From NCBI RefSeq assembly GCF_036964905.1, contig NZ_JBALHR010000001.1:1-64000 (forward strand): a DNA stretch of 64,000 bases, in the 5' to 3' direction. The notes under the pieces are model-generated. The model was not told the DNA's origin and searched no databases. It saw only the letters and a list, made by a program, of their open reading frames with translations. Position numbers and translations under genes: made by a program. Position 1 is the first letter of the stretch. Every line of letters starts with the position of its first letter. The DNA comes from Gemmobacter denitrificans. GTDB taxonomy: Bacteria > Pseudomonadota > Alphaproteobacteria > Rhodobacterales > Rhodobacteraceae. This document shows, in pieces, positions 24,983 to 33,640 of the stretch.

Positions 24983-25817
24983 GGGTTGGCAGCCCCGAAT
25001 AAGCGGTCTCTATGATGGGGAAAGGGCCCAGAGGGTCCGTTCCCGGGTGAGGTCGGAACCGGACCAGCCCCGCCGCCGCGCCCCCGCGCAGCCTGCCTGA
25101 CCGGATGGTCCCGTCGGCGTCTCCCCCGTGCCCCACGATCCTGCCCATCCCCAGGCAATATCATCGGTCAGGCACGGGGGCCTTGCCGTGTTAGGTCATG
25201 CCCCGCGATCCGGTCCGGCCCCCACCGGTGCCGGATCGCGCGCCATGTCTGCCCGGAACATCCGGGCGGTTTACCTGCACCCCCCCGCAGACCCGCATCG
25301 GGTGGCAGGGGCACAAGGCCCGGGCTTTTCGGTCGCGCCTTCGGTGGTCCGGTCCCCATGCTGCCTTGCGGCGCATGAAGGTTGCTTCGTCCCCCGCAGT
25401 AGGGGCCGGATCAGCCGGACTTCCGTGTCAGTCGCTCGATCGCCTGGTCTTGTGATTCAATCGTTCCTCGACAGGCTCAAGGAACGTGACATCAGTGTCG
25501 TTTTGCAGGCCGGTCTGTGTCAACATTTGGAAATTGGTAACTTTCGGGCCCCACTACCCATGGAGGTGCCTTGCCACGATCACGCCAGATTTGGCCCAGG
25601 CTGATCGCGAAATATTTCATAAAATTTCAGTAAATTCGGCTTTCGTGATCGGATTGTGTTCGAAATGTGGCAAATGCCCAAGAGGCTGCCCCAATTGTGC
25701 CCGATTCTTGCAACGGCGATTCCCTGTGTCAGACCAGAGGCTTGTGGGGTGACGTTAAGACAACGGCCCGCCCCATTGGTGAAGGGCGGGCCGCGCAGAT
25801 GTTCGATTCCGTCAGGG
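24983..25817. other. 835-bp gene-free region with many hairpins
   Basis: No convincing gene lies between the DUF2927 gene and moxR. Candidate frames lack ribosome sites, have random composition and contradict each other. The region has several perfect inverted repeats (25123-25180, 25204-25240, 25251-25267, 25291-25303, 25462-25486) and an AT-rich patch at 25603-25650 flanked by GATCGCGAAA and TTTCGTGATC. A GGCCCGCCC-attggtgaa-GGGCGGGCC hairpin lies close to the moxR end. It must contain the DUF2927 promoter and the moxR terminator, and may encode an RNA. Confidence 0.6.
25123..25486. ncRNA. Candidate structured non-coding RNA
   Basis: Five perfect stems lie within 364 bp: CCCCCGTGCC/GGCACGGGGG (25123-25132, 25171-25180), CGCGATCCGG/CCGGATCGCG (25204-25213, 25231-25240), GCCCGGA-aca-TCCGGGC (25251-25267), ACCCG-cat-CGGGT (25291-25303) and CGTTCCT/AGGAACG (25462-25468, 25480-25486). 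I cannot match it to 6S, tmRNA, RNase P or SRP RNA by eye, and the strand is undecided. GC-rich DNA forms stems by chance, but 10-bp perfect pairs are less expected. Confidence 0.3.
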
Positions 25818-26654
25818 TCAGCCGCGCCGGGCCATGAAGGCCAGCCGTTCGAACAGATGCACATCCTGTTCGTTTTTCAGCAGCGCCCCATGCAGCCTGG
25901 GCAGCGCCGTTTTCCCGTCACGCTTCAGATCTTCGGGGCCCAGATCTTCGGCGAGCAGAAGCTTCAGCCAGTCCAGCACCTCGCTGGTTGACGGTTTCTT
26001 CTTCAGCCCCGGCGTTTCGCGGATTTCGAAGAACTGGGTCAGGGCCGCTGTCAGAAGCGCATCCTTGATGCCGGGGAAATGCACACCGACAATGGCGCGC
26101 AGCGTTTCCATGTCGGGGAAGCGGATGTAATGGAAAAAGCAGCGGCGCAGAAAGGCGTCGGGCAGCTCCTTTTCATTGTTCGACGTGATGATGACCACCG
26201 GGCGGGCCTTGGCGCGGATGGTTTCGCCGGTCTCATAGACGTGAAACTCCATCCGGTCGAGTTCCTGCAGCAGGTCATTGGGAAACTCGATATCGGCCTT
26301 GTCGATTTCGTCGATCAGCAGAACGGTGCGCGTCTCGGCCTCGAAGGCCTGCCAGAGCTTGCCCTTGCGGATGTAGTTGCGCACATCATGCACGCGCTCT
26401 TCGCCAAGCTGGCTGTCCCGCAGACGGCTGACCGCATCATATTCATACAGGCCCTGCTGTGCCTTGGTGGTGGACTTGATGTTCCATTCGATCATCGGCA
26501 GGCCAAGGCTGGCCGAAACCTGCCGCGCCAGTTCGGTCTTGCCGGTGCCGGGTTCCCCCTTCACCAGCAACGGGCGTTGCAGTGCCACGGCGGCATTCAC
26601 CGCAACCGTCAGGTCTTGCGGTGCGATATAGCTTTCGGTTGAAGAAAATTTCAT
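25818..26654 (-). CDS. MoxR family AAA+ ATPase
   Basis: A 278-residue ATPase. Walker A is GEPGTGKT at 33-40, Walker B is LLIDEIDKAD at 112-121, and sensor 1 is VVIITSNNEKELPDAF. MoxR proteins work with VWA partners as chaperones that mature enzymes or insert metal. The matching VWA gene is at 22151-23332 on the same strand. A plausible promoter, TTGCGA-N17-TAGGGT, lies upstream at 26690-26718. Confidence 0.92.
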   Translation of the reverse strand: MKFSSTESYIAPQDLTVAVNAAVALQRPLLVKGEPGTGKTELARQVSASLGLPMIEWNIKSTTKAQQGLYEYDAVSRLRDSQLGEERVHDVRNYIRKGKLWQAFEAETRTVLLIDEIDKADIEFPNDLLQELDRMEFHVYETGETIRAKARPVVIITSNNEKELPDAFLRRCFFHYIRFPDMETLRAIVGVHFPGIKDALLTAALTQFFEIRETPGLKKKPSTSEVLDWLKLLLAEDLGPEDLKRDGKTALPRLHGALLKNEQDVHLFERLAFMARRG

Positions 26655-26689
26655 GTCGGTTCCGCAGGTTGCGCTTGTGACTTGGGCGG

Positions 26690-26718
26690 ACCCTACAGGC
26701 GCTGCTAATTTGTCGCAA
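26690..26718 (-). promoter_or_regulatory. Predicted sigma-70 promoter of moxR
   Basis: On the minus strand TTGCGA (26718-26713), 17 nt, TAGGGT (26695-26690). Spacing is ideal and the -35 is good, but the -10 is poor. Confidence 0.4.
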
Positions 26719-26818
26719 CCGCTAGTGACATTCCCTTTGGCTTCCGTTACAGGGGCGCCAGCAGGACCGCACCACGATAGCCCTGCCGGTGCCGTCCGAG
26801 GATTTGGAGAGTGCAGCG

Positions 26819-27241
26819 ATGAAGGCCGAGATTTTTCTGCCCGATGACTATCGCCCCGCGGAGGACGAGCCGTTCATGAATGAACGGCAGCTGGAATATT
26901 TCCGGCGCAAGCTTCTGGTCTGGAAACAGGAACTGCTGGAACAATCGGCCGAGACGATCGACAACCTGCAGGAAAGCGCCCGCAACGTGCCTGATCTGGC
27001 TGACCGTGCGAGCGAAGAGACGGACCGCGCGCTGGAACTGCGGACCCGCGACCGTCAGCGCAAGCTGGTATCCAAGATCGATGCCGCGCTGCGCCGGATC
27101 GACGAAGGCGAATATGGTTATTGCGAAATGACCGGCGAGCCGATCAGCCTGAAGCGGCTGGATGCCCGCCCGATTGCCACGATGACGCTGGAAGCGCAGG
27201 AAAAGCACGAGCGCCGCGAAAAGGTGCATCGCGACGACTGA
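26819..27241 (+). CDS. dksA: DksA family transcription factor lacking the zinc tetrad
   Basis: A 140-residue RNA polymerase secondary-channel factor that works with ppGpp in the stringent response. The coiled-coil tip is intact: D62 and A64 in DLADRASEE match the essential Asp and Ala of E. coli DksA. The C-terminal finger has C102-x2-T105...T123-x2-A126, so only one of four zinc cysteines remains. Such zinc-less DksA proteins are known in Rhodobacter. The ATG at 26819 is preceded by GGAGAGTGCAGCG. A strong terminator follows. Confidence 0.92.
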   Translation: MKAEIFLPDDYRPAEDEPFMNERQLEYFRRKLLVWKQELLEQSAETIDNLQESARNVPDLADRASEETDRALELRTRDRQRKLVSKIDAALRRIDEGEYGYCEMTGEPISLKRLDARPIATMTLEAQEKHERREKVHRDD

Positions 27242-27289
27242 TCGCAGGCCGGGCGGCTTGCGCCCCCGCTGCGAATGACCAAAGGATGG

Positions 27290-27314
27290 GCCGGGCCTTT
27301 GCGCCCGGCTTTTT
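27290..27314 (+). terminator. Rho-independent terminator of dksA
   Basis: GCCGGGC-ctttgc-GCCCGGC is followed by TTTTT. It separates dksA from the monooxygenase gene starting at 27332. Confidence 0.88.
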
Positions 27315-27331
27315 CGTGACCGGAGGGGAAG

Positions 27332-28519
27332 ATGGGGCATCTGGCGGGGCGCGCGGTGACGGTGCTGGGGGCGGGGGTTGCTGGGCTTGCGGTTGCGCGG
27401 GCCTGTGCGCTGCGCGGGGCCGAGGTGACGGTGCTCGAACAGGCCGAGGCGATCCGCGAAGTGGGCGCCGGGCTGCAGGTCACCCCCAACGGCGCCGCCG
27501 TGCTGCGTGCCCTCGGTCTTGGCCCCGAACTGGCCGCCACAACCCTGCGGGCCGAGGCGGTGGAGTTGTGCGATGGTCTGGATGGCAGCCGTGTGCTGCG
27601 GATGGATCTGGCAAGATTGCGCCCGGATCTGGGCTGGCATCTGACCCACAGGTCGGATCTGATTGATCTTTTGGCCGAAGGGGCGCGCAGTGCCGGGGTT
27701 CAGGTCAGACTGCTGCAGAAGGTGGACCGGATCGATCTGTCGGGCGACCGGCCATTGCTGCGCAGCGCACAAGGGGCCGAGCGGGTGGCCGATCTGCTGA
27801 TCGGCGCCGATGGCTTGCATTCGGTGCTGCGGGCCGAATTGAATGGCCGGGTTGCGCCGTTCTTCACCCGTCAGGTGGCCTGGCGCGCGGTGATCCCGGC
27901 AGAGCCTGGTGCCCAACCGGTGGCCGAGGTGCATATGGGCCCCGGCCGGCATCTGGTCAGCTATCCCTTGCGCGGGGGGCGCCTGCGCAACATCGTTGCG
28001 GTGGAGGAACGCAACAATTGGGTCGAAGAGGGCTGGAGCCTGCGTGACGATCCGATATCGGTGCAACTGGCCTTTGAAGGCTTCTCGCCCAGGGTGCGCG
28101 GCTGGCTGGATCAGATTGATACGCTCTGGCTCTGGGGTCTGTTCCGCCATCCCGTGGCTGAACACTGGGGCCGGGTCTTGCCCAAAGGGATGGCGGTCAT
28201 CCTGGGCGACGCCGCCCATCCGACGCTGCCCTTTCTGGCGCAGGGCGCCAATATGGCGCTGGAAGATGCCTGGGTGCTGGCCGATACGCTGGATCGGCTG
28301 GGGCCGGGCGCGGCGGGGCTGGCGGCCTATCGCGCCGCACGTGCCGATCGGTGCAGCCGGATCGTTACTGCCGCCACCGCCAATGCGCGGGCCTATCATC
28401 TGTCAGGCCCATTGCGCGCCATTGCCCATCTGGGGCTGAAACTGGGCGGACGCATCGCGCCCGGAGCGGGGCTTGCGCGCTATGACTGGATTCACGGGCT
28501 GGATGTGACGGCGGCCTGA
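27332..28519 (+). CDS. FAD-dependent monooxygenase (salicylate hydroxylase/UbiH-like)
   Basis: A 395-residue class A flavoprotein hydroxylase. The dinucleotide motif VLGAGVAG is at 11-18, the GADG motif at 158-161, and the GD motif GDAAHPTLPFLAQGANMALED starts at 292. This is the three-motif order of the UbiH/NahG family, which hydroxylates aromatic rings with NAD(P)H and oxygen. The gene stands alone after the dksA terminator, preceded by GGAGGGGAAG. The aromatic substrate is unknown. Confidence 0.88.
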   Translation: MGHLAGRAVTVLGAGVAGLAVARACALRGAEVTVLEQAEAIREVGAGLQVTPNGAAVLRALGLGPELAATTLRAEAVELCDGLDGSRVLRMDLARLRPDLGWHLTHRSDLIDLLAEGARSAGVQVRLLQKVDRIDLSGDRPLLRSAQGAERVADLLIGADGLHSVLRAELNGRVAPFFTRQVAWRAVIPAEPGAQPVAEVHMGPGRHLVSYPLRGGRLRNIVAVEERNNWVEEGWSLRDDPISVQLAFEGFSPRVRGWLDQIDTLWLWGLFRHPVAEHWGRVLPKGMAVILGDAAHPTLPFLAQGANMALEDAWVLADTLDRLGPGAAGLAAYRAARADRCSRIVTAATANARAYHLSGPLRAIAHLGLKLGGRIAPGAGLARYDWIHGLDVTAA

Positions 28520-28537
28520 TCGTCGCGGCTGGCAGAG

Positions 28538-29347
28538 TCAGGCCTGCAGGTCGATCCAGACCGGCACATGGTCTGACGGCTTTTCCTCACCCCGGACCGA
28601 TTTGTCGATGCTGCATCCCGTCATCAGATCGGCCGCTTGCGGGCTGAGCAGCAGATGGTCGATGCGGATGCCGTTGTTCCGTTCCCACGCCCCGGCCTGA
28701 TAATCCCAGAAGGAATAGTGCCCCGGCCCCTGCACCCGCGCCCGAAAGGCCTCGGTATAGCCCAGGTTCAGGATGCTGCGGAACGCGGCGCGGCTTTCGG
28801 GCAGGGCCAGCGCGTCCTGGCGCCAGACCTCGGGGCGGGCTGCATCTTCATCCTGCGGGATGATGTTGTAATCCCCCGCCATGACCACGGGTTCCTCACT
28901 GGCCAGCAATGCCGCGGCGCGGGCCTGCATCCGGGCCATCCAGCCCAGCTTGTAGCCATATTTGCCTGTGGCCATCGGGCGGCCATCGGCATCAAATTCG
29001 ACCGGGTTGCCATTGGGCAGGTAAAGCCCGCAGAGCCGCACGGCACGGGCCGGGCCGATCACGGTCGCCTCGATCCAGCGGGCCTGTTCATCTTCCGGGT
29101 CACCCGGCAGGCCGCGCGTCACATCTTCCAGCGGCAGGCGCGACAGGATCGCCACGCCATTGAAGCTTTTCTGGCCATGGGTTTCGACATGCCATCCCAG
29201 ATCTTCGAACAGCGCACGGGGAAAGGCCTCATCCACCGATTTGATTTCCTGCAAGGCGACCACATCGGGATTTGCAGCGGCAAGCCAGCGCGGCAAGGCC
29301 TCGATCCGGGCCTTGATGCCGTTGATGTTGAAGGTGGCGATCTTCAT
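28538..29347 (-). CDS. xth: Exodeoxyribonuclease III
   Basis: A 269-residue AP endonuclease/3'-5' exonuclease of base excision repair. Metal and catalytic residues are in MKIATFNINGIKARI (N7 region), LQEIKS (E34), GDYNIIPQDEDA and the C-terminal SDHVPVW. Length is normal. The ATG at 29347 follows GGAGGGTTCC; upstream in-frame sequence is ignored on that basis. Confidence 0.95.
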   Translation of the reverse strand: MKIATFNINGIKARIEALPRWLAAANPDVVALQEIKSVDEAFPRALFEDLGWHVETHGQKSFNGVAILSRLPLEDVTRGLPGDPEDEQARWIEATVIGPARAVRLCGLYLPNGNPVEFDADGRPMATGKYGYKLGWMARMQARAAALLASEEPVVMAGDYNIIPQDEDAARPEVWRQDALALPESRAAFRSILNLGYTEAFRARVQGPGHYSFWDYQAGAWERNNGIRIDHLLLSPQAADLMTGCSIDKSVRGEEKPSDHVPVWIDLQA

Positions 29348-29620
29348 GGAACCCTCCGGCACAGTCGCTGACCCTCTATCGCCCGGGGGGACGGGGCTGG
29401 CAAGGCGGATTAGCCGGGTGCGCGACGGGCGCAGCCTGCCCGACATACTGGCCTTGTTGTGCGGTTTGCCAGCGCCCTCTGGCGCCCGGTGATCGGGTGA
29501 AGGCTGTCGCCGCCCAATGCGGGCAGGCTGCGTGTTGCATCGCCAGGCAGGGCTGGATACACCTGAGGTTGTTGAGATTCCCGCGTGTTCAGCTCGGCGC
29601 GTGTTTTGTGTGGGGGAATG

Positions 29621-30709
29621 ATGGAACTATTGCTATTGATGTCTATGGGGCTGGCGGCGCTGCTGGTGCCCTTCGCCTCTGGCAGTTCAGATGACGATGA
29701 TGGGCCGCAAGAGCCCGAAGGGCCGGAGTCCGCCGCAATCGGCGATGGCTTTCTTCGCGATGAGGATGGTCTGGTCACCGGAACCGATGGCGATGACAGC
29801 CTGACCTATCAGGATTTCATCGCCAGTCTGGAGCAGGGCAGTTCGGGAGATGTGACCAGCAGCGAAGACCTGATCGACGACATCAGAGCGGGGGCTGGCA
29901 ATGATACGATCGATCTTCTGAGCAGTGAGGGGGAAGAAGAGCTCTATTGGGCAGAACCGGGAGATCGGGTTTTTGGCGGTGCGGGGGATGATGTCCTCCA
30001 TCTTCCGAACCCTTACGGGTTAGAGGTGTATGGCGGGGCTGGGCGGGACGATATTCTGGTCGGCGCGAACCCATCTGTCCCTGTTTCCGTTTATGGTGGT
30101 CAGGGTGATGACACGCTTGACGGCACCCAGATGGAAAATGGCTCTCTTTATGGCGGCGAAGGGGATGATGAGCTTAGCCTTGATCTGCCTCCGAATGGGG
30201 GCACGGGATATGTCAAGATCGCCCATGGTGATGCCGGGGACGACACGCTGCATGTCGATTTGACGACGATTTTCAGCGAAGACGGGGCGGGCGTACCGTT
30301 CTCAAGCCACTTTGATTTCCATGGCGGAGCGGGCCGCGACACGCTGGAAGTGACCGTCCATGAAGGCTTGATTGACGAAGGTTCCTTTGAAGAGCTTCTG
30401 ACCGGCGACAACAATGATATTGTCCGGGTCTCGACCATCGACTTCGAGGATTTCGTCAGGGGTGAGGACCGGGTGATCCTGAATGTCAGTTCGGTGAATG
30501 ACAGTTTCGATCTGGCGGAAATCCGGATGGAAGAACAACTTCGCAACAGCGGTGAGGCGGTGACGGTCATCACCGCAAGTTACACCAGCGATACGCTCCT
30601 GACCCGCGAAGTGACTTTCAGCCTCAATGCGGTGGGCCTGACCTGGGACGATATCGAAATCGAAGGGGCCGATCCGTCGCTTCTGGCGCCTATTGTGCGT
30701 TTGTCCTGA
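29621..30709 (+). CDS. RTX-type calcium-binding protein with N-terminal membrane anchor
   Basis: A 362-residue acidic protein. Residues 2-19 are a hydrophobic helix, followed by an Asp/Glu-rich linker (GSSDDDDGPQEPEG). Five or six glycine-rich nonapeptide repeats follow (GGAGDDVLH, GGAGRDDIL, GGQGDDTLD, GGEGDDELS, GDAGDDTLH, GGAGRDTLE), which bind calcium in beta-rolls. The C-terminal part may bind too, but no type I secretion gene is adjacent. I chose the second ATG of a pair (29621) by its spacing from GGGGG. Base composition looks less GC-rich than the neighbours. Confidence 0.78.
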   Translation: MELLLLMSMGLAALLVPFASGSSDDDDGPQEPEGPESAAIGDGFLRDEDGLVTGTDGDDSLTYQDFIASLEQGSSGDVTSSEDLIDDIRAGAGNDTIDLLSSEGEEELYWAEPGDRVFGGAGDDVLHLPNPYGLEVYGGAGRDDILVGANPSVPVSVYGGQGDDTLDGTQMENGSLYGGEGDDELSLDLPPNGGTGYVKIAHGDAGDDTLHVDLTTIFSEDGAGVPFSSHFDFHGGAGRDTLEVTVHEGLIDEGSFEELLTGDNNDIVRVSTIDFEDFVRGEDRVILNVSSVNDSFDLAEIRMEEQLRNSGEAVTVITASYTSDTLLTREVTFSLNAVGLTWDDIEIEGADPSLLAPIVRLS

Positions 30710-30871
30710 CATGAAGGCCTTGGGGCGCGTGCCGGGAAGGATGTACCCGGCACGCGCTGCATGATGACACAGACACAGGGGGGCGGTGATCTCTTCCGGG
30801 CGTGACGCGGCGCTGATGCTTGCACCATGGCGCGATCCGGTTATGCTGCGCTCATTCAGGAAGGTGCCGCA

Positions 30872-33430
30872 GTGCAGAAACACGATCTCCTTACGGATTT
30901 CACCCATATCACGCCGACGGCGCATATCGCCACCTCCCTGCATGGCTGGCGGGCGAAATGCCTGCAGCGTCTGGTCCGGCTGGACTTGCCGGTGCCGCAG
31001 ACCGTGGCGCTTTCGGCGCCGACCGTACGGGCCATCGCCTCGGGGCAGATGGTGGATTGCCGTGCCATCCTGCAGGTCTTTGGTGCGGCAGCGCTGGTAT
31101 CGGTGCGGCCCAGCCCCGAAAACCCGGATTGGGGCGGGCCTGCGACCATTCTCAATGTCGGATTCAATTCTGCGCGGCACCGGCTGATGGTGCATACCCA
31201 TGGGCAGGCGGCGGCGGATATGCTGTTTCTGCGTTTCGTGCAATCCTATGCCATCCACGTTGCCCGGCTGGACCCCGACATGTTCGAAGGGCTGGACCCC
31301 GGCGCCGAAGGCCTGCGTGAGGCGTTGCGGGCCTATCAGCAGGAAATGGACGAACCTTTCCCCGAAGACCCGGCTCAGCAATTGGCCGATGTGCTGCGAT
31401 CCATGTCGCGGGCCTGGGAAGGCACCACGGCGCGGCTGTTGCGGCAGGCCAAGGGGGCCCCGGCCGAAGCGGCGCTTGGCCTTGTGGTGCAGCAGATGGC
31501 GCAGGGGCTAGGGCAGGGCATTTCGGGGTCCGGTGTCATTCAGTTCATCAACCCGGTGACCGGGGATCGTCAGGTGAAGGGCCGCTATCTCGGCCAGAGC
31601 CAGGGCCGCGATGCGCTGACGCAGGGCGGGGCGATCTATCTGACGCGCGACAAGCGCGGCCCCTCGCTCGAGGATCTGGCCCCCGACCTGTTTGCCGAAC
31701 TGGTGCGACAGGGAGAGGTGTGCCGTCAGCGCCTGCGCGAGGAAATGCAGATCGAATTCACCATCGAGGATGGCCAGCTTGCGGTGCTTGATGCGGTCAA
31801 GGTGCAGCGCTCCTCGCGCGCCGGGCTGAAGATCGCGGTGGCGCTTGCCCGTGACGGGATCATTTCCACCGCCGATGCCGTTCTGCGGGTGGAGCCGCGC
31901 GCGCTGTCCGAATTGCTGCATCCGCAGGTCGATCCGCAGGGGCCGCGCGATGTCTTCACCCGGGGCATTGCCGCCAGCCCGGGGGCGGCGACGGGACGGA
32001 TCGTGTTTTCGTCTCAGGCCGCGCAGGCCAGCGCGGCACGGGGCGAGCCCTGCATCCTTGTGCGGCGGGAAACCGCGCCGGAAGATATTCGCGGCATGCA
32101 TTCGGCCTCGGGCGTGCTGACCGAACGCGGCGGGATGACCAGCCATGCCGCCGTGATCGGGCGCGGTCTGGGTCTGCCCTGTATCGTGGGCGCATCGGAC
32201 CTGCGGCTCGATTCCAAGGATCGCAAGCTGACCGCCCGTGATGGCCGCGTGTTCCGCGAAGGCGATATCATCACGATTGACGGCACGACGGGCGAGGCGC
32301 TGGTCGGTGCAGCCGAAATGCTGCCGCCCGCGCAGGACGAGGCGTTCCGCCAATTGCTGACATGGGCTGATGAACTGCGCGATATCGGTATCCGCGCGAA
32401 TGCCGATACGCCCGCCGATGCCCAGACCGCGCGCGATTTCGGCGCGGCGGGGATCGGGCTGTGCCGTACGGAACACATGTTCTTTGAAGAGGACCGGCTG
32501 GTCGTGATGCGCGAAATGATTTTCGCCGACACACCAAAGGACCGGGCCGCCGCGTTGGAACGTCTGCTGCCGATCCAGCGCAAGGACTTTGGACAACTCT
32601 TTGAAATCATGCATGGCCTGCCGGTCTGTATCCGGCTGTTCGACCCGCCTTTGCATGAATTCCTGCCCCATACCCGCGAAGGTCTGCGCGATCTGGCCGA
32701 GGCGCTGGCCCGGCCTCTATCCGAGGTCACCCGCCGGGCCGAGGCTTTGGCCGAATTCAACCCGATGTTGGGCATGCGCGGGGTGCGGCTGGGGGTGGTC
32801 CTGCCGGAAATCTATGACATGCAGGCCCGCGCGATCTTTGAGGCGACGGTTGAAACCGTCCGCAAGGGTGCCCCGGTGGTGCCGGAAATCATGATCCCGC
32901 TGGTGTCTGCCCGACGCGAGGTGGAACTGGTCAAGACCCGGATCGATGCGGTCGCGGCAGCCGTGCGCACCAAGACCGGTGTGAGTTTCGATTACCGGCT
33001 TGGGGTAATGGTGGAAACCCCGCGCGCCGCGCTGCGTGCAGGGGAAATCGCGCAGCACGCGGCCTTTCTGTCCTTCGGGACCAATGACCTGACGCAGATG
33101 ACCTATGGCCTGTCGCGCGACGATGCCGGGCGGTTCATGAACACCTATGTCCAGGAAGGTGTCTTCCCCGAAGATCCGTTCCATATCCTTGATGTGGAAG
33201 GGGTGGGGGAATTGCTGCTGATGGGGGCTGAACGTGGTCGGCGCACGCGGTCTGATCTGACAGTGTCGATCTGCGGCGAACATGGCGGAAATCCCGAATC
33301 AATCGCCTTCTGCCGCCGCGCCGGGTTCGACTATGTCAGCTGTTCGCCCTATCGCGTGCCGCAGGCGCGGCTGGCGGCAGCACATCTGGCACTGACCGAA
33401 CCGCTTGTGCAAAAAGCTGTGGAAAACTGA
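30872..33430 (+). CDS. Pyruvate phosphate dikinase-like PEP-utilising protein with eroded ATP domain
   Basis: An 852-residue PPDK homologue. The central phosphohistidine domain has GGMTSHAAVIGRGLG (catalytic His about residue 425), and the C-terminal PEP/pyruvate barrel is intact, with LCRTEHMFFE, GTNDLTQMTYG and CGEHGGNPESI (Cys about 801). The N-terminal nucleotide domain is degenerate: the usual VRSGA...MPGMMDT segment reads VRPSPENPDWGG, and TRNPSTGE...AQGEDVV reads FINPVTGD...SQGRDAL. It may be a dikinase with altered nucleotide use or a regulatory protein. A GTG at 30872 has AGGAAGG well placed; an ATG at 30827 adds 15 residues but has no ribosome site. Confidence 0.78.
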   Translation: MQKHDLLTDFTHITPTAHIATSLHGWRAKCLQRLVRLDLPVPQTVALSAPTVRAIASGQMVDCRAILQVFGAAALVSVRPSPENPDWGGPATILNVGFNSARHRLMVHTHGQAAADMLFLRFVQSYAIHVARLDPDMFEGLDPGAEGLREALRAYQQEMDEPFPEDPAQQLADVLRSMSRAWEGTTARLLRQAKGAPAEAALGLVVQQMAQGLGQGISGSGVIQFINPVTGDRQVKGRYLGQSQGRDALTQGGAIYLTRDKRGPSLEDLAPDLFAELVRQGEVCRQRLREEMQIEFTIEDGQLAVLDAVKVQRSSRAGLKIAVALARDGIISTADAVLRVEPRALSELLHPQVDPQGPRDVFTRGIAASPGAATGRIVFSSQAAQASAARGEPCILVRRETAPEDIRGMHSASGVLTERGGMTSHAAVIGRGLGLPCIVGASDLRLDSKDRKLTARDGRVFREGDIITIDGTTGEALVGAAEMLPPAQDEAFRQLLTWADELRDIGIRANADTPADAQTARDFGAAGIGLCRTEHMFFEEDRLVVMREMIFADTPKDRAAALERLLPIQRKDFGQLFEIMHGLPVCIRLFDPPLHEFLPHTREGLRDLAEALARPLSEVTRRAEALAEFNPMLGMRGVRLGVVLPEIYDMQARAIFEATVETVRKGAPVVPEIMIPLVSARREVELVKTRIDAVAAAVRTKTGVSFDYRLGVMVETPRAALRAGEIAQHAAFLSFGTNDLTQMTYGLSRDDAGRFMNTYVQEGVFPEDPFHILDVEGVGELLLMGAERGRRTRSDLTVSICGEHGGNPESIAFCRRAGFDYVSCSPYRVPQARLAAAHLALTEPLVQKAVEN

Positions 33431-33640
33431 CCGGAATCTGCCGGTTAGCCGTTATTTCGCTTGCAAGTCGCAAAGGTGGGTCGGCAGGAATCCGCGCGGT
33501 TTTCGTTGATTCACTGTTGCAATTTTACCACTGCTCTGGACTCGGCCCCCGGATTTGCGCTATGAACCGCGACTGTTGCGTCACAAACCCGTGAATTTCG
33601 GGGCTGGCGCGGCGCGAAACAGGACCGGGAACACACGTTA

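Noticed and set aside
22082..25015. 977-codon plus-strand frame across M48, VWA and DUF2927 genes
   Set aside because: It is opposite three genes with HELGH, MIDAS and lipobox motifs; its own sequence has none. Long mirror frames are common at this GC content.
25128..25864. Several short frames in the gene-free region near 25 kb
   Set aside because: They overlap each other on both strands, lack ribosome sites and have arbitrary Pro/Arg-rich composition. A 20-codon TTG frame after GGAGGTGCC at about 25571 is also too weak to report.
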